Shown here in pieces: positions 1-5,855 of a stretch of 5,873 nt of DNA (position 1 is its first letter; each line of letters opens with the position of its first letter). This DNA comes from CAYVQU01 sp964453155 (lineage in GTDB: Bacteria > Chloroflexota > Anaerolineae > Anaerolineales > UBA11858). The stretch spans positions 1-5,873 of the forward strand of contig CAYVQU010000255.1 of NCBI GenBank assembly GCA_964453155.1, in the 5' to 3' direction. Under the pieces are notes generated by a model. It ran no database searches, was not told the origin of the DNA, and worked only from the letters and a program-made list of their open reading frames with translations. The translations under genes were made by a program, and so were the position numbers.

Positions 1-16
1 ATTTGGTAATCCAAAT
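1..16. repeat. Short palindrome at the left edge, possible operator
   Basis: ATTTGG and CCAAAT form a perfect 6-bp inverted repeat around the 4-base spacer TAAT. It lies just upstream of, and touching, a TACAAT hexamer (16-21). If that hexamer is a -10 box, the palindrome covers the -35/-10 spacer, where a repressor could bind. It could also be the tail of a feature cut by the window edge. Arms this short can arise by chance. Confidence 0.3.
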
Positions 17-21
17 ACAAT
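16..21 (+). promoter_or_regulatory. Candidate -10 element for the first sensor kinase gene
   Basis: TACAAT matches the sigma-70 consensus TATAAT at five of six positions and lies about 70 bases upstream of the kinase start. Any -35 box would fall outside the window, so only half of the promoter can be judged. The call rests on this one hexamer and its position. Confidence 0.25.
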
Positions 22-80
22 CAGATCAGTGCACGCGCTTAACGACTCAGATCCCAATCCATTTATTCCAACGGGATAAC

Positions 81-84
81 AGGA
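81..84 (+). promoter_or_regulatory. Ribosome binding site deciding between two kinase starts
   Basis: AGGA is the best purine-rich match before the kinase gene. It sits 4 bases before GTG at 89 and 10 bases before ATG at 95. An in-frame TAA at 77-79 rules out any earlier start. Neither spacing is ideal. ATG 95 is preferred because it is the commoner start codon, and the two choices differ by only two residues. Confidence 0.45.
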
Positions 85-94
85 AAACGTGCAG

Positions 95-2479
95 ATGAAA
101 AAATTACTCGCCCCCCCAACTTTTGAAGACGAAAACAATAGTCGCAATGCCTATTTGCTCCACTGGTGCTTGGTGGGGTTCATACCACTCACCTTTATAT
201 TTATATTCATGTTCGCGGTTTTGTATGGGACCTTTATCGAACCGCGAGTATTTACCCTTGTTTTGTTATTCCTATTCCTACTCGGGATTTTTTTCTTAGT
301 ACGCCGGGGTTTTATTCGCTTGGCGAGTTGGGGGCTGATTACGAGCTTGTGGGCTGTATTCACACTCGCATTCATTGTTGTCGGGGGCGTCCGGTTACCT
401 GCCGTGAGTATGTTTGTCGTAATTGTGCTCCTCGGGGCGCTCTTATTGGGATCCCAGCGAGGTTTGCTGATTATGTTCGTATGCATCACCACGCTGTTGG
501 GGTTATATCTGGCCGAAGATGCCGGTTTAATTGTCTATGTCAGCGAATACGTACCAGCCCAAGGAGCCCTCGTTGTCCAAATTTTCGCTCTCAGTTTCAC
601 ATTCATCATAACGAATTTGTATACCCGCCAATTGATGCAAGCAGTGATCAACAGCCGGGAATCAGAACGACGTTATCGTGACAGTGAAGAAAAATTTAGG
701 TCCATTGTGGAAAGTGCTAATGAGGGGATTATCGTATTTCAGAACGCACTGCGAGTCTATTACAACCCAAGATGGTTGACCCTTACGGGGTATTCTGCCG
801 AAGAGTACGCGCGTCTCCCCGTGTTAAATCTGGCTCACCCTGACGATGAGGAGCAACTCAACCAAATCAACACCCAGATATTAACGGGTGATTATTTTGA
901 GGAGCAGGTCGAATATCGGATCATCGACAAATCTGGGGAAATAAAATGGCTGCATGGAAATGTCTCTCAAATTCAATGGGAGGGCAGTCCCGCTGGATTG
1001 GGATTGGTTGAAGATATCACCGAACGCAAACGCGTCGCAGAGAAGCTACAAGCCAGTGAAAATCTGTACAAAACTTTGTTTAATGCCGCCAGTGATGCGA
1101 TTTTTACATTAAAAGTTACTAACGAAGGCGCATATTTTTCGAACTGCAACCCCCGCACACTGGAGATGTTTGGGGTTAATGCCGATGACATAATTGGTAA
1201 ATCCCCGGCCGCGTTTTCCCCCCAATTACAGCCAGATGGAAGATCTTCGGAAGAAAGAGTTCGGGAAATTGTAGATGCTGCCCTAGCAGGGGAACCCCAA
1301 TTCTTCGAGTGGCGTCATTGCCGTTTGGACGGAGTTCACTTTGACGCCGAGGTTGCCGTGAATCGTATCGAGGTTGGCGACCAACCTGGCCTACTAGCCA
1401 TTGTTCGTGACATTACCCATCGTAAACGAGCTGAAGAAAAAATAAAGAGATATCAGGAAAATCTTGGCGAACTTGTAGCGGAACGAACGCGAGAGCTTGA
1501 AATTAGCACAAACAAGTTGCAGCTTATTACAGATTCCATGCCGGCCTTAATTGCCTACATCAACACAGATTATGTGTACGAGTTTGCCAACGCCTATTAT
1601 CAAGAATTACTCCAGGTTGAGCCTTCGAAAGTAATCGGCAAAACCGTAAAAGAAATAATTGGTGAAGATGGTTTTGCGGCAGTTAAATCCAGGTATGATG
1701 GTGCATTTCGGGGTGAGCGACAGGAATATGAAACAACGTTTACTCTGCCCCATGGGCGGGTGGGAACTTTTCATGTGGTTTATGTGCCCCATGAATTAGA
1801 CGGGAAGATCGATGGTTGCTTTGCCCTTGTTCAGGATATCACCCAACGAAAAAAAGCCGAAGAACAAAAAGTTGTGTTTGAAGAACGCCAACGATTAGCG
1901 CGCGATCTGCATGATTCAGTTACCCAATCCTTATATAGTTTATCCCTGCTGGCGGAAACTGGACGCCGGGCAGCCGAAGCCCAAAACTTTGAAAGCGTTG
2001 CCCATCACGTTAATCGCCTCGGCGAAGTAGCCCAACTGTCTCTCAAAGAAATGCGCCTGATGATCTATGAGTTACGACCAGAGGTATTAGAGCAGCAAGG
2101 GCTGGCACGGGCACTCCAACAGCGATTGGATACGGTTGAGGGGCGGGTTGGCGTTCAAACAAATTTGGCCACCAACATAGATATTAATTTGCCGTCAGCG
2201 GTGGAAGATGCCCTATACAATATTGCCCTAGAAGCTTTGAATAACGCGCTCAAACACGCGGCAGCAACGGCTGTCAAAATCAAGTTGCACCAGACCGAAG
2301 CACAAGTGATTATAAAAATTCAGGATAATGGTCGCGGGTTTGAAATGGAAGAAATTGCTGATGCTGGCGGTTTAGGACTGATCACGATGCGTGAAAGGGC
2401 AGAGAAATTAGGTGGTTCGCTAAAGGTTGCTGCGATTCCTGATGAAGGAACCGCGATCCAGGCTGTGATTCCATTGTGA
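95..2479 (+). CDS. Membrane sensor histidine kinase, 6TM-PAS-PAS-PAS-HisKA_3-HATPase_c (NarL/DesK-type)
   Basis: This is a membrane-bound histidine kinase expected to autophosphorylate on His and pass the phosphate to a response regulator, probably the NarL-type protein encoded next. Residues are numbered from GTG 89; subtract 2 for ATG 95. Six hydrophobic helices lie at about 23-48, 54-71, 74-98, 103-120, 124-142 and 159-178. A charged linker follows, then three PAS domains (about 202-315, 325-447, 477-589), each closing with a D-I-T-x-R-K-[RK] motif. A coiled coil (about 448-478) separates the second and third. The HisKA_3-type H-box RLARDLHDSVTQ places the phospho-acceptor at His608 (codon 1910-1912). 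The ATPase domain has an N-box (E715, N718, N719, H723), G1 box DNGRG (746-750) and G2 box GLGL (761-764). The catalytic set looks complete. Neither a receiver domain nor a signal peptide is visible. The ligand is unknown; the membrane part closely resembles that of the sensor at 4737. Confidence 0.95.
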   Translation: MKKLLAPPTFEDENNSRNAYLLHWCLVGFIPLTFIFIFMFAVLYGTFIEPRVFTLVLLFLFLLGIFFLVRRGFIRLASWGLITSLWAVFTLAFIVVGGVRLPAVSMFVVIVLLGALLLGSQRGLLIMFVCITTLLGLYLAEDAGLIVYVSEYVPAQGALVVQIFALSFTFIITNLYTRQLMQAVINSRESERRYRDSEEKFRSIVESANEGIIVFQNALRVYYNPRWLTLTGYSAEEYARLPVLNLAHPDDEEQLNQINTQILTGDYFEEQVEYRIIDKSGEIKWLHGNVSQIQWEGSPAGLGLVEDITERKRVAEKLQASENLYKTLFNAASDAIFTLKVTNEGAYFSNCNPRTLEMFGVNADDIIGKSPAAFSPQLQPDGRSSEERVREIVDAALAGEPQFFEWRHCRLDGVHFDAEVAVNRIEVGDQPGLLAIVRDITHRKRAEEKIKRYQENLGELVAERTRELEISTNKLQLITDSMPALIAYINTDYVYEFANAYYQELLQVEPSKVIGKTVKEIIGEDGFAAVKSRYDGAFRGERQEYETTFTLPHGRVGTFHVVYVPHELDGKIDGCFALVQDITQRKKAEEQKVVFEERQRLARDLHDSVTQSLYSLSLLAETGRRAAEAQNFESVAHHVNRLGEVAQLSLKEMRLMIYELRPEVLEQQGLARALQQRLDTVEGRVGVQTNLATNIDINLPSAVEDALYNIALEALNNALKHAAATAVKIKLHQTEAQVIIKIQDNGRGFEMEEIADAGGLGLITMRERAEKLGGSLKVAAIPDEGTAIQAVIPL

Positions 2480-2515
2480 TAGATGGTATGCTAGGATTTC
2501 TTTGGCTTTTCTAAT

Positions 2516-2520
2516 GGAGA
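2516..2520 (+). promoter_or_regulatory. Ribosome binding site favouring ATG 2527
   Basis: GGAGA lies 6 bases before ATG 2527 but only 3 bases before the overlapping in-frame GTG at 2524. The spacing therefore supports ATG 2527 as the start of the NarL-type regulator, giving a protein that begins MVEKIRVLVADD. Confidence 0.7.
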
Positions 2521-2526
2521 ATTGTG

Positions 2527-3180
2527 ATGGTAGAAAAAATTCGAGTTCTGGTGGCCGATGACCACGCCATTGTTAGAGAAGGTTTGCGGGGTCTGATTCA
2601 ATCTGAACCCAATTTAGAACTGGTGGGAGAAGCATCCAATGGGCAAGCTGCGGTCCGCTTAGCGCATGATTTACAACCCGATATCATCCTGATGGACCTG
2701 ATGATGCCTGTAACAAACGGGATCGAAGCCACGAGTGAGATCAAGTCGCAAAATCCCCAGGCGCGCATTCTAGTGCTCACCAGTTTTTCAGATGACGACC
2801 AGGTTTTTCAGGCCCTCAAAGCCGGTGCCCAAGGGTATCTCTTAAAAGATTCAGCCCCCATTGAATTATTGCGAGCCATCCGGCGGGTCTACCGGGGAGA
2901 AACAATTCTCCATCCACAAATTGCCCTGAAACTGATCCAGGAAATTCGGCAGCCCCCGGATTTGCCCCCCCTAGAAGAACCACTAACCACGCGGGAAATA
3001 GAAGTCCTGAAACTCATTGCTACCGGAGCTACCAACCAGGAAATCGCCGACCAATTGGTGATCACTGAACGAACCGTTCGCAATCATGTCAGCAATATCC
3101 TCGACAAACTCCATCTGGCCAATCGCACCCAGGCCGCTTTATATGCCCTGAGAGAGGGGTTAGCCAAATTAGAGGACTGA
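2527..3180 (+). CDS. NarL/FixJ-family DNA-binding response regulator
   Basis: This cytoplasmic transcription factor is expected to be activated by phosphorylation. With numbering from GTG 2524 (one more than from ATG 2527), the N-terminal receiver has the acidic pair D12-D13, phospho-acceptor D58 in ILMDLMMP (codon 2695-2697), the switch residue T86 and K108 in YLLKD. A proline-rich linker (about 143-153) leads to a LuxR-type helix-turn-helix (about 154-213), with LTTREIEVLKLIATG at its start and the recognition helix near TERTVRNHVSNILDKL (181-196). Its length of about 217 residues is typical of the family. The gene follows the kinase by 47 bases on the same strand with no terminator seen between them, so the two probably form one operon and a cognate pair. 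All receiver residues needed for phosphorylation are present. Target promoters cannot be deduced; one candidate is its own operon. Confidence 0.95.
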   Translation: MVEKIRVLVADDHAIVREGLRGLIQSEPNLELVGEASNGQAAVRLAHDLQPDIILMDLMMPVTNGIEATSEIKSQNPQARILVLTSFSDDDQVFQALKAGAQGYLLKDSAPIELLRAIRRVYRGETILHPQIALKLIQEIRQPPDLPPLEEPLTTREIEVLKLIATGATNQEIADQLVITERTVRNHVSNILDKLHLANRTQAALYALREGLAKLED

Positions 3181-3206
3181 TCATTTTCTGCCAATAGTCA
3201 CCAACG

Positions 3207-3319
3207 CTAGTGTAGTTGGGCAAACGTAGACGTTGAGAAAAGCATTCCCCTTGCCCAACTGCTAAAGTGTTGCGGGTTAGTAACATAGCCAATTACGAAC
3301 TACAGCCCCGCAACACTAG
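3207..3319. repeat. Double-hairpin element with inverted ends (REPIN- or MITE-like)
   Basis: The outer 15 bases (3207-3221 and 3305-3319) are imperfect inverted repeats matching at 12 of 15 positions, including a perfect CTAGTGT/ACACTAG at the ends. Inside are two side-by-side hairpins. One pairs GTAGTTGGGCAA (3212-3223) with TTGCCCAACTGC (3251-3262), a 12-bp stem with one G-U pair. The other pairs AGTGTTGCGGG (3266-3276) with CCCGCAACACT (3307-3317), an 11-bp perfect stem. Both ends carry CTAG, a target used by some IS630-type elements, which duplicate TA. No coding capacity is seen. Mobility is inferred from structure alone; a structured non-coding RNA is the alternative. Confidence 0.55.
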
Positions 3320-3330
3320 TACTTTTGTCA

Positions 3331-3361
3331 CAAAAAGACTGCCTTAAAGGTGGTCTTTTTG
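3331..3361 (+). terminator. Intrinsic terminator after the kinase-regulator operon
   Basis: The arms 3331-3343 (CAAAAAGACTGCC) and 3349-3361 (GGTGGTCTTTTTG) form a 13-bp stem, with two G-U wobble pairs, around the loop TTAAA. A run of five T closes the 3' side and is paired with five A on the 5' side, the usual look of a terminator able to work in both directions. It separates the kinase-regulator pair from the receiver operon. A copy of CTTTTGTCA-like sequence occurs on each side (3322-3330 and 3355-3364). Confidence 0.8.
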
Positions 3362-3409
3362 TCATTTAAGAAATCGCCTAATGCGCCGATGTGTCCAGGG
3401 GAGAAATTC

Positions 3410-3415
3410 TATAAA
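3410..3415 (+). promoter_or_regulatory. Candidate -10 element for the receiver operon
   Basis: TATAAA (within TATAAAAT) lies between the terminator and the first receiver-like gene, 49 bases before its ATG. The position is right for a promoter serving genes 3465-5855. At 16-18 bases upstream there is no recognisable -35 hexamer, so the promoter would be weak, activator-dependent or read by another sigma factor. Confidence 0.35.
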
Positions 3416-3464
3416 ATAGCAGTGACAGAGCAACCCAACCGACTAAAGCTTCCATTCAACTGCT

Positions 3465-3875
3465 ATGAGCCTATCTGACAACCCAAAAACCACGCTGATT
3501 TTAGGAAAACCCGGTCCTTTACGGGATAGCATTCTGGCATTTTTATCAACCATGCCCCAGATGAAGACATTTCTGCTGGCAGTGGACGAAGTATCGGCCT
3601 TACGGTTAATTCAAGAGACCGAAATCGACCTGTTCATTATCGATATGAACAACTCAAAAGATAGCGTGGTGCAGATTCTCAACAAAATCAAACTGGCAAA
3701 AATATCTACCCCTAGCCTCGTCTTAGCTGACAATCCCCCCGATAAAATCGCGGCCGAACATGCTGGGGCATCCGCCTGTATTCTCAAAGGTTTCGCTGTC
3801 CAACAATTGGACACCAGCATTCAACAGATTTTTCAGAGACACGTTCCTAAGGAAAACGATGAGTCAGAGGAGTAA
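3465..3875 (+). CDS. Degenerate receiver-like protein (pseudo-receiver), single domain
   Basis: A 136-residue cytoplasmic protein with a receiver (CheY-like) fold pattern and no output domain. The first strand TLILGKPGPLRDSILAFL (10-27) carries G-K-P-G where true receivers have two acidic residues. The phospho-acceptor position is kept as D60 in DLFIIDMNN, and the lysine as K108 in ACILKGF. The switch Thr/Ser is replaced by Ala (A88 in SLVLAD). Without the acidic pair, Mg2+ binding and normal phosphorylation are unlikely, so it may bind partners constitutively or sense something else. From memory, similar G-K-P-G-P-L-R-D proteins occur in Chloroflexota beside sensor kinases. An in-frame TAA at 3444-3446 makes ATG 3465 the earliest start, yet no Shine-Dalgarno precedes it. 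It leads an operon; only 2 bases separate it from the next gene. Confidence 0.85.
   Translation: MSLSDNPKTTLILGKPGPLRDSILAFLSTMPQMKTFLLAVDEVSALRLIQETEIDLFIIDMNNSKDSVVQILNKIKLAKISTPSLVLADNPPDKIAAEHAGASACILKGFAVQQLDTSIQQIFQRHVPKENDESEE
3867..3872 (+). promoter_or_regulatory. Ribosome binding site inside the end of the pseudo-receiver gene
   Basis: GAGGAG forms the last two sense codons (Glu-Glu) of the pseudo-receiver and lies 5 bases before ATG 3878. With the stop codon only 2 bases from the next start, this suggests translational coupling of the two receiver genes. Confidence 0.7.
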
Positions 3876-3877
3876 TA

Positions 3878-4261
3878 ATGAGGAACCTGACCCAAACCCA
3901 AATCTTGATTGTTGACGATTCGGCTTTGAATCGTCAAACTGCAAAAAAAATCCTGAATTTTGTGGATGGTTTTCATGTCATTGGCGAGGCCATTGATGGT
4001 ATGGATGCCATCGCCAAATTCCGAGCATTTCAACCCGATGTCATTCTCATGGATATGGAAATGCCAAAGCTGAATGGAATAGATGCCACGAAGGAAATCC
4101 GGCAACTTTGTTCCCAGGTTGTCATCTTAGGGTATTCCAGTGTCGGAGATGCTGGTCTGATTCGAAAAATGTTAACCAGCGGCGCCAACGAATATCTTAA
4201 TAAACCCGCGCCATTTTACAGAATTATCGAAACGATTCGCAAATTGCATAATCCCGTTTAG
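3878..4261 (+). CDS. Single-domain response regulator (CheY-like receiver)
   Basis: A 127-residue stand-alone receiver with no DNA-binding or enzyme domain, so it probably acts as a phosphate shuttle or through protein contacts. The acidic pair is D13-D14 in ILIVDDSALNRQ, the phospho-acceptor is D59 in VILMDMEMP, the switch residue is probably S87 in ILGYSS, and the lysine is K109 in YLNKP. All are in place, so it should be phosphorylatable, unlike the protein before it. Its nearest style is the receiver half of NarL or chemotaxis regulators (DVILMDMEMPKLNGIDA). It is bracketed by two other receiver genes, with 2 bases before and 9 after. A strong hairpin covers codons 12-20, and a run of eight A covers codons 22-25. 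The phosphodonor is not identifiable from the window; the kinase at 95 is one candidate. Confidence 0.92.
   Translation: MRNLTQTQILIVDDSALNRQTAKKILNFVDGFHVIGEAIDGMDAIAKFRAFQPDVILMDMEMPKLNGIDATKEIRQLCSQVVILGYSSVGDAGLIRKMLTSGANEYLNKPAPFYRIIETIRKLHNPV
3912..3937 (+). promoter_or_regulatory. Perfect 10-bp hairpin within the receiver coding sequence
   Basis: TTGACGATTC (3912-3921) and GAATCGTCAA (3928-3937) are exact reverse complements around the 6-base loop GGCTTT. It begins 34 bases after the start codon and encodes the conserved V-D-D-S...N-R-Q stretch. In mRNA it could slow ribosomes or affect expression; as DNA it could be a binding site. Coding constraint explains part of the sequence, but not the perfect pairing. 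Confidence 0.4.
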
Positions 4262-4270
4262 GAGATAGTC

Positions 4271-4720
4271 ATGAAAACCCAAGCAAAGCCAATCACAATC
4301 TTGATGGCTGATGATGATGCTGATGATTGCTATTTGATCCAGGAGGCCTTATCCGAGGCAAAAGCGGCTAACGATCTAAAATTCGTCCATGATGGTCAAG
4401 AGTTGATTGAATACTTGACCAAACAAGGGGAATATGCCAATGGTCACAATGCCCCGCGTCCCAGCCTGATCTTGCTAGACCTGAATATGCCGCGAAAAAA
4501 TGGTCAGGAAGCGCTTAAGGAAATCAAGGCCGATCCACACTTGCGCTCCATTCCAGTCGTGGTGCTGACAACCTCCAAATCCGAAGAGGACATTCTCCAA
4601 ACATATGATCTGGGTGTGGCCGGTTTCATCACCAAACCGGTATCCTTCGATGGCCTGGTGCAGAGCATGAATGTGCTCTGTGAATACTGGTTACAGATCG
4701 TGGCTTTGCCAAAGAGATAA
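4271..4720 (+). CDS. Rcp1-type single-domain response regulator
   Basis: A 149-residue single receiver of the Rcp1 type, a family first known as partners of cyanobacterial phytochrome kinases and common next to PAS/GAF sensor kinases. Visible hallmarks are the acidic cluster D14-D15-D16 in ILMADDDADD, the long insert before the third strand (about 50-64, with KQGEYANGHNAPRP), phospho-acceptor D70 in LILLDLNMPRKNGQEAL, T100 in PVVVLTTS, K122 in FITKP and the C-terminal YWLQIVALP typical of the family. All catalytic residues are present. There is no output domain, so it probably relays phosphate or binds a kinase. GGAGA at 4261-4265 overlaps the previous stop codon and sits 5 bases before the ATG. 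The gene lies 16 bases before the second sensor, its likely functional partner. No phytochrome is in the window, so the signal need not be light. Confidence 0.93.
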   Translation: MKTQAKPITILMADDDADDCYLIQEALSEAKAANDLKFVHDGQELIEYLTKQGEYANGHNAPRPSLILLDLNMPRKNGQEALKEIKADPHLRSIPVVVLTTSKSEEDILQTYDLGVAGFITKPVSFDGLVQSMNVLCEYWLQIVALPKR

Positions 4721-4723
4721 ACC

Positions 4724-4730
4724 GGAGGAG
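4724..4730 (+). promoter_or_regulatory. Strong ribosome binding site of the second sensor gene
   Basis: GGAGGAG lies 6 bases before ATG 4737. It is the best Shine-Dalgarno match in the window and fixes the start of the second sensor, supporting a gene that was once well expressed even though its 3' part is now missing. Confidence 0.7.
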
Positions 4731-4736
4731 TAAGGT

Positions 4737-5855
4737 ATGAAAATCGAAACGTCTATTCCAGCATATCTGTCCAAAATAATCGCCCCACCCATCTTTGACG
4801 ACAAAGAAAAGAACCGGGTCGCCAATCTGCTAAATGTAATATTGATGGGTTTCATTCCATTAGTGTTTCTGACCACATTGTCACTTTTCCCTGTATTTGG
4901 ATCGGGAGATATCCGCACCTATGTCATTGCTGCAGTTGCTCTGATGAGTGTCGTGATATTTGTCATATCGCGCTTTGGTCACATTCAATTAAGTAGTTGG
5001 CTGTTTATTCTGGTTTTGTGGGGGACTTTCTCATTTGCATATTATCTACTGGGTGGGGTCCGCGTGCCAGCCCTTAGCATTTACATTGTGATTGCCCTGA
5101 TCGCGGCTTTATTGTTAGGCCACCGCAATGGGTTGGTGGTCACCGGTATTTGTATCGTCTCAGTCATCGGGTTGTATCACGCAGAAAATGCCGGCTATAT
5201 CGTTTTCATTGTAGAACGAGTGCCAGCAAAGGGGGCCGTCATCATCCAGACTTTTGCATTGATTGTCACTTTCATTATGATCCATCTCTACACCCGGCAA
5301 ATGAATCGCGCCCTGGCACACAGTCAGCAAAACGAAGAAAAATTAGATGAGATCAATCAAGCCTTAAATCTCGAGATAGCCGAACGATTGATTGTTGAGC
5401 AGCAACTACGCCTGGCGCAGTTCTCCCTCGATAGCAGCGCGCACCCCATCTTTTGGGTCGATTCTCAGGCGAATATCAAATATGTGAACGATGTTGGCAC
5501 GCAATTCCTGGGTTACTCGCAGGAAGAATTACTCTCGAAGCGCATAACCGACCTTGACCCTCACTTATCGCCTGAAATATGGCCCGTTAAATGGGAGCAA
5601 TTCAGGCAAATGGGTGCGATTTCCTTTGAGTCGTTGGGGCAGCACAATGATGGCACCAGCTATCCGGTAGAAATCAATGCTACAGTGCGGGAGTTCGAGG
5701 GACAGGAATATTTGTTCGCTTATGTAACCGATATATCTGAACGGGTCCAGGTTCAAGAAGCATTACTTGAAAGCGAAGCCCGTTTTCGTGCCTTTATGGA
5801 GAACAACCCCAGCCCAAGTTATACTAATTGCGCTCTTATGAGCCATGAATTATGA
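4737..5855 (+). CDS. Truncated membrane sensor, 6TM-PAS-partial PAS, kinase part missing
   Basis: The 372-residue product has six hydrophobic helices (about 31-53, 59-79, 83-106, 108-128, 131-149, 165-185), a charged coiled-coil-like linker (190-225) and one full PAS domain (about 226-335, closing with YVTDISERVQVQ). A second PAS opens with LLESEARFRAFMENNPSPSY (343-362). It then changes abruptly to ten unrelated residues and a TGA stop. No HisKA or ATPase domain is present, so it cannot be a kinase as read. The membrane part is a clear paralogue of the first kinase: gapless from GGVRVPALS (106-114) to YTR (185-187), with shared VPAKGA and AENAG-type motifs. Neither other frame continues the PAS after base 5822. 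It was probably a full sensor kinase or cyclase-type sensor, now broken by insertion or rearrangement. A functional short sensor is possible but less likely. Confidence 0.85.
   Translation: MKIETSIPAYLSKIIAPPIFDDKEKNRVANLLNVILMGFIPLVFLTTLSLFPVFGSGDIRTYVIAAVALMSVVIFVISRFGHIQLSSWLFILVLWGTFSFAYYLLGGVRVPALSIYIVIALIAALLLGHRNGLVVTGICIVSVIGLYHAENAGYIVFIVERVPAKGAVIIQTFALIVTFIMIHLYTRQMNRALAHSQQNEEKLDEINQALNLEIAERLIVEQQLRLAQFSLDSSAHPIFWVDSQANIKYVNDVGTQFLGYSQEELLSKRITDLDPHLSPEIWPVKWEQFRQMGAISFESLGQHNDGTSYPVEINATVREFEGQEYLFAYVTDISERVQVQEALLESEARFRAFMENNPSPSYTNCALMSHEL

Noticed and set aside
166..681. A 171-codon open frame on the + strand inside the first kinase gene
   Set aside because: It lies in another frame of the membrane domain, has no recognisable domain or ribosome binding site, and its composition (many Arg, Cys, His, Ile) looks like an out-of-frame reading of hydrophobic codons. 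The kinase frame is certain here.
2480..2526. A possible terminator or promoter between the kinase and the NarL-type regulator
   Set aside because: The short gap has a T-rich stretch but no stem worth calling and no paired -35/-10 boxes; it is better read as an intra-operon spacer with a ribosome binding site.
3089..3292. A 67-codon - strand open frame crossing the end of the regulator gene and the intergenic repeat
   Set aside because: It overlaps the helix-turn-helix codons and the hairpin element, resembles nothing known, and shows no independent start signal.
3833..4105. A 90-codon - strand open frame across two receiver genes
   Set aside because: It is antisense to the coupled stop/start and the conserved receiver motifs; the sense frames explain the sequence fully.
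4304..4330. GAT-rich simple repeat in the Rcp1-type receiver gene
   Set aside because: It encodes the acidic cluster D-D-D-A-D-D, which is conserved in this receiver family, so protein function explains it.
5700..5855. A single-base frameshift as the cause of the short second sensor
   Set aside because: After 5822 both other forward frames hit stops within 19 bases (5825-5827 and 5839-5841) and neither spells PAS-like sequence, so restoring the frame would not restore the domain.
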